DNA from: Nocardiopsis trehalosi NBRC 14201
GTDB taxonomy: Bacteria > Actinomycetota > Actinomycetes > Streptosporangiales > Streptosporangiaceae
DNA length: 41,783 nucleotides
Assembly (NCBI RefSeq): GCF_001552555.1
Contig: NZ_BCRK01000032.1
Location: 1 to 41,783 of the forward strand
Direction of reading: 5' to 3'
In this document: one piece after another, positions 34,849-41,783 of the stretch
How positions within the stretch are numbered: position 1 is the first letter of the stretch
Layout: each line of letters opens with the position of its first letter
The notes under the pieces: generated by a model
The model's input: only the letters and a program-made list of their open reading frames with translations
Databases searched by the model: none
What the model was told of the DNA's origin: nothing
Position numbers and translations under genes: made by a program

Positions 34849-34888
34849 CGGGGCGCCCCGCACACCCGCGGGGCGCCCCGCTGTTTTT
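34849..34888 (+). terminator. Intrinsic terminator after guaB3
   Basis: A perfect 13-bp stem, 34849-34861 with 34868-34880, loop ACACCC, followed by CTG and TTTTT (34884-34888). This is one of only two canonical hairpin-plus-T-tract terminators in the window. Confidence 0.9.
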
Positions 34889-35002
34889 CGCCCGTGGCAC
34901 TGCCCAACCGGGGCGAAGCCGGGTAAGTTGTTTCCTCGGCGCGCCCGGCGCAGCGTAATGACGTGGTCACGATCGCCCTCCATCCCCGCGAGTGAGGTCC
35001 TT

Positions 35003-35854
35003 GTGAGCGGTCCCCCCGCACCCGGCCGAGACACGCCGGCCCCCTCCCCGACCCCCGACTCCGCACCGCCCCGGCCCGCGGTCGCCGCGGCGGCCGCGGT
35101 CGTGACGGCCCTCGCCCTGGCGGGCGGGCTCGCGGTGGGCGCGGGTGTCCTCGGCGGCTCCGCGGCGCCCCCCGCGCTGCCGCCCGGCGCCGACGACTCC
35201 GGCGCCCGCGTCGAGACCGTGCCCGCCACCTCGGCCGACCGGGTGCGCGACCTCGCGGCCGACGACCGCCCCTCGCCCGAGGAGGAGGCGGCCGCGCCCA
35301 GCCCCGAGTGGCTCGACTCCACCTCGGCGGCCACCGGCGTGCCCCGCCGGGCGCTGGAGGCCTACGCCACCGCGCAGCTGCTGCTGATGGTGGACCGGCC
35401 CGAGTGCCGCGTCTCCTGGCCCACGCTGGCCGGCATCGGCGAGATCGAGTCGCACCACGGCACCTACACCGGCGGCGAACTCGGCCCCGACGGCCGCACG
35501 ACCGAGGACATCATCGGCATCCCGCTGGACGGCACCAACAACACGGCGGCCATCCGCGACACCGACGGCGGCGACTACGACGGCGACACCGAGTGGGACC
35601 GCGCGGTCGGCCCCATGCAGTTCATCCCCAAGACGTGGACCAAGTGGGGCGCCGACGCCGACGGCGACGGCGAGGCCGACCCGCACGACATGGACGACGC
35701 CGCGTACACGGCGGCCCGCTACCTGTGCGCCGAGGGCCGCGACCTCACCGACGACGACGGCTGGTGGGACGCCGTGCTCACCTACAACGAGTCCGAGGAG
35801 TACGCCAACGACGTCCTGGACGTCGCCGCGCGCCTCGTCGCCGACGCCGGCTGA
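35003..35854 (+). CDS. Secreted or membrane-anchored lytic transglycosylase
   Basis: A 283-residue cell-wall hydrolase that should cut the glycan between MurNAc and GlcNAc. An N-terminal hydrophobic segment (VAAAAAVVTALALAGGLAVG) is a signal anchor, followed by a Pro/Ala/Asp-rich linker. The catalytic domain has GIGEIESHHGTY with the probable catalytic Glu147, AVGPMQFIPKTWTKWG, a calcium-loop-like DADGDGEADPHD and VLTYNESEEYAN. GTG 35003 has GTGAGG 5 nt upstream; ATG 34958 is an alternative. It is monocistronic. Confidence 0.85.
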   Translation: MSGPPAPGRDTPAPSPTPDSAPPRPAVAAAAAVVTALALAGGLAVGAGVLGGSAAPPALPPGADDSGARVETVPATSADRVRDLAADDRPSPEEEAAAPSPEWLDSTSAATGVPRRALEAYATAQLLLMVDRPECRVSWPTLAGIGEIESHHGTYTGGELGPDGRTTEDIIGIPLDGTNNTAAIRDTDGGDYDGDTEWDRAVGPMQFIPKTWTKWGADADGDGEADPHDMDDAAYTAARYLCAEGRDLTDDDGWWDAVLTYNESEEYANDVLDVAARLVADAG

Positions 35855-35980
35855 CCCCAGCCCGCCCCGCCGGGCGGCCGCCGGGCGCCGCCGTGTCGAC
35901 CGCCCGCTCACGCGGCGTCAGGTTAGCCTGGGGATAGTTGGGGCGAACCGGGCGCGACACAGTCGGGGAAAGGGCGGAAC

Positions 35981-37708
35981 ATGGCGGTAGCGCGGATGGG
36001 TCCGGACGAGCGAGCCGAGGCGCTCGCGTCCATGGCGGGCGGCGAACTCGACGTCCTCGTGGTGGGCGGCGGCATCGTCGGCGCGGGGGTGGCGCTCGAC
36101 GCGGTCACCCGCGGGCTGTCGGTCGGGCTGATCGAGGCCCGCGACTTCGCCGCCGGCACCTCCAGCCGGTCGAGCAAGCTCATCCACGGCGGCCTGCGCT
36201 ACCTGGAGCAGCTCGACTTCGAGCTGGTGCGCGAGGCGCTGACCGAGCGCGGCCTGCTGCTGCACCGCATCGCCCCGCACCTGGTGCGCCCGGTGCCGTT
36301 CCTGTTCCCGTTCACCCGCCACTGGGAGCGCCCCTACATCGGGGCGGGCGTGGCGCTGTACGACACCCTCGCCACGACCATGGGCACGGCGCGCGGCCTG
36401 CCGCACCACCGCCACCTCACCCGCACGGGCGCCCTGCGCGTGTTCCCGGCGCTCAAGCGCGACGCGCTGGTGGGGGCGGTCCAGTACTGGGACGCCCAGG
36501 TCGACGACGCCCGCTACGTGCTGACCGTGCTGCGCACGGCCGCCGCCTACGGGGCGCGCATCGCCTCGCGGGTCCAGGCGGTGGGCTTCCTGCGCGAGGG
36601 CGAGCACGTCACCGGGGCGCGCGCCCGCGACCTGGAGACCGGCCGGGACGTCGAGATCCGCGCCAAGCAGGTCGTCAACGCCGCCGGGGTGTGGACCGAC
36701 GACATCCAGGAGATGGTGGGCGGGCGCGGCCAGATCCACGTGCGCGCGTCCAAGGGCATCCACCTGGTGGTGCCGCGCGACCGCATCCAGGCGTCGTCGG
36801 GGCTGATCCTGCGTACCGAGAAGAGCGTGCTGTTCGTCATCCCGTGGGGGCGGCACTGGATCGTCGGCACCACCGACACCGAGTGGGACCTCGACAAGGC
36901 GCACCCGGCGGCCAGCCGCAGCGACATCGACTACATCCTCGACCACGTCAACCACGTGCTGCGGGTGCCGCTGACCCGCGACGACGTCGAGGGCGTCTAC
37001 GCGGGGCTGCGCCCGCTGCTGTCGGGGGAGTCCGACGAGACCTCCAAGCTGTCGCGCGAGCACACGGTCGCCCACCCGGTGCCCGGCCTGGTGCTCATCG
37101 CGGGCGGCAAGTACACCACCTACCGGGTTATGGCCAAGGACGCGGTCGACGCCGTCGCCCACGGCCTGGACGGCCGCATCCCCGAGTCGGTGACCGACCG
37201 GGTGCCGCTGGTGGGCGCCGACGGCTACGCGGCGCTGTGGAACCAGCGGCGCCGCATCGCGGCCGAGGCCGGCCTGCACCCGTCGCGGGTGGTCCACCTG
37301 CTGCGCCGCTACGGGTCGATGATCCACGACGTGCTCGCCTACATGGACGACCGCGAGGACCTGAAGGAGCCGCTGACCGGCGCCGACGACTACCTGCGCG
37401 CCGAGGTGGTCTACGCGGTCGAGCACGAGGGCGCCCGCCATCTCGACGACGTGCTGTCGCGCCGCACCCGCGTGTCGTTCGAGACCTGGGACCGGGGCAT
37501 CGCCGTCGCCGAGGAGGCCGCCGCGCTCATGGCCGGGCCGCTGGGCTGGAGCGAGGAGCAGGTCGCGCGCGAGGTCGAGTACTACCGCAAGCGCATCGAG
37601 GCCGAGCGCGCCGCCCAGGAGCAGGACAGCGACAACGAGGCCGACGCCGTGCAGCACGGCGCCCCCGACATCGTCCCCGAGGCCCGGGTGACCGCCGGGC
37701 GGCGCTGA
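35981..37708 (+). CDS. glpD: Glycerol-3-phosphate dehydrogenase (FAD-dependent)
   Basis: Membrane-associated flavoprotein that oxidises sn-glycerol 3-phosphate to dihydroxyacetone phosphate and passes electrons to quinone. The 575 residues are standard. The FAD site is VLVVGGGIVGAGVALDAVTR; SSRSSKLIHGGLRYLEQ is the signature, with VVNAAGVWTD and WIVGTTDTEWD in the middle and LVLIAGGKYTTYRVM toward the end of the FAD domain; the C-terminal helical domain follows. ATG 35981 is preceded by GGGAAAGGG. No glpF or glpK is adjacent. A 12-bp stem-loop follows. Confidence 0.95.
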   Translation: MAVARMGPDERAEALASMAGGELDVLVVGGGIVGAGVALDAVTRGLSVGLIEARDFAAGTSSRSSKLIHGGLRYLEQLDFELVREALTERGLLLHRIAPHLVRPVPFLFPFTRHWERPYIGAGVALYDTLATTMGTARGLPHHRHLTRTGALRVFPALKRDALVGAVQYWDAQVDDARYVLTVLRTAAAYGARIASRVQAVGFLREGEHVTGARARDLETGRDVEIRAKQVVNAAGVWTDDIQEMVGGRGQIHVRASKGIHLVVPRDRIQASSGLILRTEKSVLFVIPWGRHWIVGTTDTEWDLDKAHPAASRSDIDYILDHVNHVLRVPLTRDDVEGVYAGLRPLLSGESDETSKLSREHTVAHPVPGLVLIAGGKYTTYRVMAKDAVDAVAHGLDGRIPESVTDRVPLVGADGYAALWNQRRRIAAEAGLHPSRVVHLLRRYGSMIHDVLAYMDDREDLKEPLTGADDYLRAEVVYAVEHEGARHLDDVLSRRTRVSFETWDRGIAVAEEAAALMAGPLGWSEEQVAREVEYYRKRIEAERAAQEQDSDNEADAVQHGAPDIVPEARVTAGRR

Positions 37709-37714
37709 CGCCGC

Positions 37715-37743
37715 GCGGGGGCGGCCTGCCCGGCCGCCCCCGC
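37715..37743 (+). terminator. Stem-loop after glpD
   Basis: A perfect 12-bp stem, 37715-37726 with 37732-37743, loop TGCCC, starting 7 nt after the glpD stop. It has no T-tract. Confidence 0.6.
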
Positions 37744-37793
37744 CGCCGGAAAACCGGTCGAAACGCGCGGCCCGGGTGGCGCACACTGTGGGC

Positions 37794-39269
37794 GTGCTCC
37801 TGACGATCTCCACCACCCGCCGGCCCGCCACCGACCTCGGCTTCCTGCTGCACAAGCACCCCGACCGGGTGCAGGCGTTCTCCCAGGCCCACGGGACGGC
37901 GCACGTGTTCTACCCCGAGGCGGGCGAGGACGCGTGCACGGCGGCGCTGCTGCTGGAGGTCGACCCCCGGGCGCTCGCCCGCGCCCGCCGCCCCGGGGGC
38001 ACCCCCGACTTCGCGCTGGCGCAGTACGTCAACGACCGCCCCTTCGCCGCGTCGTCGCTGTTCGCCGTGGCTCTGGGGGCGGTGTTCCGCACCGCCCTGC
38101 GGGGCCGCTGCGACGCCCGCCCCGGGCTGGCCGGTACACCGCTGCCGCTCACCCTGCGGCTGCCCGCCGTGCCGTGCCGGGGCGGCCCCGACCGGGTGCG
38201 CGCGCTGTTCGCCCCGCTCGGCTGGGAGGTCGACGCCGAACCCGTCCCGCTCGACCCCGACCTGCCGGAGTGGGGCGACTCCCGGTACGTGCGGCTGACC
38301 CTGCGCGGGATGGCGCGGGTGGCCGACGCGCTGAGCCACCTGTACGTGCTGCTGCCGGCCATGGACGGCGCCAAGCACTACTGGGTGGCCGACGACGAGG
38401 TCGACAAGCTGCTGCGGGCCGCCGAGTCCTGGCTGCCCGGCCACCCCGAGCGCGCCTGGATCACCCGCCGCTACCTGGCCCGGCGCGACCGGCTCGTGCG
38501 GGCGGCCACCGCCCGGCTGGACGAGGTCGACGACCTCGCCGGCGCCGACGAGCCGGACGACCCGGCCGTCCTCCACCGGCCCGCCGACCCGGTGCACGAG
38601 GAGGCCGCCGCCGGCGTGCCCGGCCCGGCCCGCCCGGACGGCGCGGCCGATCCCGCCGACCCGGCCGACCGGCCGCCGCCGCTGGCCGAGCAGCGGGCGG
38701 GCGCCGTCCTGGCGGTGCTCGCCGCCGAGGGCGCGCGCACCGTGCTCGACCTCGGCTGCGGGTCGGGCCGACTGGTCGCCCGGCTGCTGGACGACCGCCG
38801 CGTCGAGCGCGTCGCCGGCGCCGACGTGTCCGCCGCGGCCGTCGAGCAGGCCCGGCGGCGGCTGCGCGTCGACCGCATGTCCGACGCCGCGCGGGCCCGC
38901 GTCGACCTGTTCACCGGCTCCGCCGTGTACCACGACCCGCGCTTCGCCGGGTTCGACGCCGCCGTGCTCATGGAGGTGGTCGAGCACGTCGACCCGCACC
39001 GCCTGCCCGCGCTGGAGGAGGTCGTGTTCGGCGGCGCCCGGCCCCGCACGGTGGTCGTGACCACGCCCAACGCCGAGTACAACGTCCACTACGGCCTGGC
39101 CGGGCGCACCCGGCACGCCGACCACCGCTTCGAGTGGACCCGCGCGCAGTTCCGCGCCTGGGCCGAGCGCGCCGCCGCCGCGCACGGCTACCGGGTGCGG
39201 TACCTGCCCGTGGGGGCCGACGACCCCGACCTGGGGCCCGCCACGCAGATGGGGGTGTTCACCCGATGA
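37794..39269 (+). CDS. hen1: 3'-terminal RNA ribose 2'-O-methyltransferase Hen1
   Basis: Methylates the 2'-OH at the break during RNA repair so the repaired RNA resists the same ribotoxin. The 491-residue bacterial form has an N-terminal Pnkp-activating part (LLTISTTRRPATDLGFLLHK, about 1-225) and a C-terminal methyltransferase. SAM motif I is VLDLGCGSGRLV, and the Mn site is readable as Glu394 and Glu397-His398 (EVVEH) plus His444. GTG 37794 gives the family N-terminus; GTG 37776 would add six residues. There is no real ribosome binding site, so translation may be leaderless. The stop overlaps the pnkp ATG. Confidence 0.93.
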   Translation: MLLTISTTRRPATDLGFLLHKHPDRVQAFSQAHGTAHVFYPEAGEDACTAALLLEVDPRALARARRPGGTPDFALAQYVNDRPFAASSLFAVALGAVFRTALRGRCDARPGLAGTPLPLTLRLPAVPCRGGPDRVRALFAPLGWEVDAEPVPLDPDLPEWGDSRYVRLTLRGMARVADALSHLYVLLPAMDGAKHYWVADDEVDKLLRAAESWLPGHPERAWITRRYLARRDRLVRAATARLDEVDDLAGADEPDDPAVLHRPADPVHEEAAAGVPGPARPDGAADPADPADRPPPLAEQRAGAVLAVLAAEGARTVLDLGCGSGRLVARLLDDRRVERVAGADVSAAAVEQARRRLRVDRMSDAARARVDLFTGSAVYHDPRFAGFDAAVLMEVVEHVDPHRLPALEEVVFGGARPRTVVVTTPNAEYNVHYGLAGRTRHADHRFEWTRAQFRAWAERAAAAHGYRVRYLPVGADDPDLGPATQMGVFTR

Positions 39270-41783
39270 CCGCCGATACCGCGACCGCGCCCGTCCTCGG
39301 CCTGCCCGAGGCCGGCCTGGTGCTGCTCGTGGGCGTGTCCGGCTCGGGCAAGTCCACGTTCGCCGCCCGCCACTTCCGCCCCACCCAGGTGATCTCGTCC
39401 GACCACTGCCGGGGCGTCGTCAGCGACGACCCCGACGACCAGGGCGCCAGCGCCGACGCGTTCGCCCTGCTGAACCACATCGTCGGCGTCCGGCTGCGGC
39501 GCGGCCTGCTCACCGTGGTCGACGCCACCAACGTGCGCCCCGAGTCCCGACGTCCGCTCGTGGCGATCGCCAAGGAGCACGACCTGCCGGCGGTGGCCGT
39601 CGTCCTCGACGTGCCCGAACGCGTGGCGGCCGCGCGCAACCGCGCCCGGACCGACCGCGACCTGCCGCCGCACGTCGTGCCGCGGCAGCGCCGCGACCTG
39701 CGCCGCCACCTCTCCCGGATGCGCCGCGAGGGGTTCCGCGCCGTGCACGTCCTCGACGGCCCCGAGGCCGCCGAGGCCGCCACCGTCCGGCTCGACCGGG
39801 CGTGGTGCGACCGGCGCGACCTCACCGGCCCGTTCGACCTGATCGGCGACGTCCACGGGTGCCGGGCGGAGCTGGAGGAGCTGCTCGGCGCGCTCGGCTA
39901 CGACCTGCGCCGCGACGCCGAGGGGCGGGCCGTGGGCGCCCGCCACCCCGAGGGCCGCACCGCCGTGTTCGTCGGCGACCTCGTCGACCGCGGCCCCGAC
40001 ACCCCCGGGGTGCTCCGGCTGGTCATGGGCATGGCGGCCGACGGCGACGCGCTGTGCGTCGCGGGCAACCACGAGGACCGGCTGGTGCGGGCGCTCAAGG
40101 GCCGCCGGGTGCGCACCGCCCACGGCCTGGCCGAGTCGCTGGAGCAGCTCGGCGCCGAGGACGGCGCGTTCCGGGACCGCGTGCTCGCCTTCTGCGACGG
40201 CCTCATCAGCCACTACGTGCTCGACGGCGGGAACCTCGTCGTCGCGCACGCCGGCCTCAAGGAGGAGTTCCACGGGCGCGCCTCCGGCCGGGTGCGGGCC
40301 TTCGCCCTGTACGGGCCCACCACCGGGGAGACCGACGAGTACGGCCTGCCCGAGCGGCTGCCGTGGGCCGACGACTACCGGGGCCGGGCGGCCGTCGTCT
40401 ACGGCCACACCCCCGTGCCCGAGGCGCGGTGGGTGAACAACACCCTCTGCCTCGACACCGGGTGCGTGTTCGGCGGCCGGCTCACCGCGCTGCGCTACCC
40501 CGAACGCGAGGTCGTGGACGTGCCGGCGCGCGCGGTCTGGCACGCGTCGCCGCGCCCGTTCCCGGCCGGCCCCGCGCCCGCCCCGGCGGGCGGCCGCACC
40601 TCGCCCGCCATCGGCGACGTGCTGCCCGCCGACGGCCGGCCGCACCTGCGCGTCGAGACCGCGCACGGCCCGGTGCAGGTGCCGGCCGACCACGCGCGGG
40701 CCGCGCTGGAGGTCATGAGCCGGTTCGCCGTCGACCCCCGGTGGCTGCTCTACCTGCCGCCCACCATGGCGCCCGCGCCCACCTCGGCCGACCCCGGGCT
40801 GCTGGAGCACCCGGGCGAGGCGTTCGCCCACTACCTGGGCGCCGGGGTGGGCGAGGTCGTGTGCCAGGAGAAGCACATGGGGTCGCGGGCCGTCGCGGTG
40901 GTGTGCCGCGACGCCGAGGCCGCCGAACGCCGGTTCGCCCCCGGTGCGCTCGGCGCGGTCTACACCCGCACCGGCCGCCCGTTCTTCGCCGACCCCGAGG
41001 TCGAGGCGGAGGTGCTGGCGGCGCTGCGGGCGGGCGTCGGGGCGGCGGGCCTGTGGGAGCGGCTCGGCACCGACTGGGTGGCGTTCGACGGCGAGCTGCT
41101 GCCGTGGTCGGCCAAGGCCGGGGGGCTCATCCGCGAGCAGTACGCGTCGGTGGGCGCCGCCGCCCGCGCGGCGCTGCCCGAGGCCGCGTCCGCGCTCGCG
41201 GCTGCGGCCGGCCGGGGGCTGGACGTCGCCGGGCTCGCCGACCGCGTCGCCCGGCTCGACGCCGGCGTCGCGGCGTTCAGCCGGGTCTACCGGCGCTACA
41301 CCTGGCCGACCGACGGCGCCGCCGGGCTGCGGTTCGCCCCGTTCACGGTGCTGGCGGCCGAGGGCGCCGAGTTCTCCGGCCGCGACCACCTGTGGCACAT
41401 GGGCGTGGCCGAGCGGCTGGCCGAGGTGTGCCCCCTGGTCCGCACCACCCGCTACCTGGTGGTCGACGCCACCGACCCGGACGGCACCGCGGCGGCCGTC
41501 CGCTGGTGGGAGGGGCTGGTCGCGGCGGGCGGCGAGGGCATGGTGGTCAAGCCGCTGGCGGGCCCGCTGGCCGAGGCGCGGCGCGGCCTGGCCCAACCCG
41601 GCCTCAAGGTCCGGGGTCGCGAGTACCTGCGGCTGGTGTACGGGCCCGACTACACCGAGCCCGACCGGATCGCGGCGCTGCGCGACCGCCGGCTCGGCCG
41701 CAAGAACGGGCTGGCGCTGCGCGAGCACCGGCTCGGCCTGGAGGCGCTGGCCCGCCACGCGCGCGGCGAGCCGCTGTGGCGGG
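39266..41783 (+). CDS. pnkp: Polynucleotide kinase-phosphatase/ligase Pnkp, 3' end outside the window
   Basis: End-healing and sealing enzyme that acts with Hen1 on RNAs cut by ribotoxins. The frame is open from ATG 39266 to the window edge, 839 codons. The 5'-kinase has P-loop GVSGSGKST (23-31) and an SSDHCRG segment. The 2',3'-phosphatase is a binuclear metallophosphoesterase with GDVHGC (194-199), VGDLVDRGPDTP, GNHED and YGHTPVP. The adenylyltransferase/ligase has EKHMGSR with nucleophile Lys536 and a late GGEGMVVKPLAG. Known family members are about 850-870 residues, so only the last few tens are missing. ATGA overlap with hen1 means one coupled operon. Confidence 0.95.
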   Translation, partial: MTADTATAPVLGLPEAGLVLLVGVSGSGKSTFAARHFRPTQVISSDHCRGVVSDDPDDQGASADAFALLNHIVGVRLRRGLLTVVDATNVRPESRRPLVAIAKEHDLPAVAVVLDVPERVAAARNRARTDRDLPPHVVPRQRRDLRRHLSRMRREGFRAVHVLDGPEAAEAATVRLDRAWCDRRDLTGPFDLIGDVHGCRAELEELLGALGYDLRRDAEGRAVGARHPEGRTAVFVGDLVDRGPDTPGVLRLVMGMAADGDALCVAGNHEDRLVRALKGRRVRTAHGLAESLEQLGAEDGAFRDRVLAFCDGLISHYVLDGGNLVVAHAGLKEEFHGRASGRVRAFALYGPTTGETDEYGLPERLPWADDYRGRAAVVYGHTPVPEARWVNNTLCLDTGCVFGGRLTALRYPEREVVDVPARAVWHASPRPFPAGPAPAPAGGRTSPAIGDVLPADGRPHLRVETAHGPVQVPADHARAALEVMSRFAVDPRWLLYLPPTMAPAPTSADPGLLEHPGEAFAHYLGAGVGEVVCQEKHMGSRAVAVVCRDAEAAERRFAPGALGAVYTRTGRPFFADPEVEAEVLAALRAGVGAAGLWERLGTDWVAFDGELLPWSAKAGGLIREQYASVGAAARAALPEAASALAAAAGRGLDVAGLADRVARLDAGVAAFSRVYRRYTWPTDGAAGLRFAPFTVLAAEGAEFSGRDHLWHMGVAERLAEVCPLVRTTRYLVVDATDPDGTAAAVRWWEGLVAAGGEGMVVKPLAGPLAEARRGLAQPGLKVRGREYLRLVYGPDYTEPDRIAALRDRRLGRKNGLALREHRLGLEALARHARGEPLWR

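Noticed and set aside
34889-35002. Possible c-di-AMP (ydaO) riboswitch before the lytic transglycosylase gene
   Set aside because: Such riboswitches control wall hydrolases in streptomycetes, but the gap is only about 110 nt and I could not find the conserved core.
35920-35936. AGGTTAGCCT upstream of glpD resembling half of an IdeR/DtxR iron box
   Set aside because: Only one half-site matches; the other half (GGGGAT) does not, and glpD is not a typical iron-regulated gene.

Overview
The window is very GC-rich, with GTG and TTG starts alongside ATG and mostly GC-rich stem-loop terminators. This, the gene set (ectoine hydroxylase, GroEL with a His-rich tail, a SigD/ShbA-type sigma factor beside guaB, GuaB3, GPP34) and the conserved order alr-tsaE-tsaB-rimI-tsaD ... 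groES-groEL-sigma-guaB-guaB3 point to an actinomycete. A salt-tolerant Nocardiopsis-like genus is my guess; the sequence alone does not fix the genus.

Layout. (1) 1-4500: hydroxyectoine synthesis (ectD) followed by a complete ehuBCDA-type ectoine/hydroxyectoine uptake operon, whose first gene sits just behind a perfect intrinsic-terminator hairpin. (2) 4550-9070: single genes (DHFR-like reductase, flavodoxin-like protein, a GntR/UTRA regulator remnant, two tandem CPBP membrane proteins, a GPP34 protein). (3) 9072-12290: ppk overlapping a Nudix-histidine phosphatase fusion (MutT1 type). (4) 12300-14430: SRPBCC and VOC proteins, then a minus-strand small conserved Cys-containing protein preceded by an overlapping 46-codon ORF; the spacers are rich in hairpins and degenerate repeats. 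(5) 14430-19140: a minus-strand ABC-2 permease divergent from an unusual histidine kinase, then a LuxR-type response regulator behind a repeat-filled spacer. (6) 19314-24595: secreted alpha/beta hydrolase, alanine racemase, and the t6A tRNA-modification genes tsaE-tsaB-rimI-tsaD. (7) 24729-28774, minus strand: an 801-residue repetitive coiled-coil protein and a THUMP-like-domain methyltransferase. (8) 28801-35854: CIRCE-controlled groES-groEL, an ECF sigma factor, guaB and guaB3, and a secreted lytic transglycosylase. (9) 35981-41783: glpD, then hen1-pnkp, the bacterial RNA end-healing, sealing and 3'-methylation system; pnkp runs off the window.

How the genes work together: ectD and ehuBCDA make and recover compatible solutes; the tsa genes and rimI act on tRNA and ribosomal protein; guaB feeds guanine nucleotide synthesis and the adjacent sigma factor probably acts on growth-related promoters; hen1-pnkp repairs RNA cut by ribotoxins. 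I did not find one large undescribed multigene system. The least explained parts are the coiled-coil protein with its exact 99-bp internal duplication, the overlapping small-ORF pair at 13638-14016, the histidine kinase with a C-terminal outer domain next to a permease without an ATPase, and the roughly 204-bp repeats carrying a palindrome before the response regulator. No tRNA, rRNA, CRISPR array, transposase or integrase was recognised.
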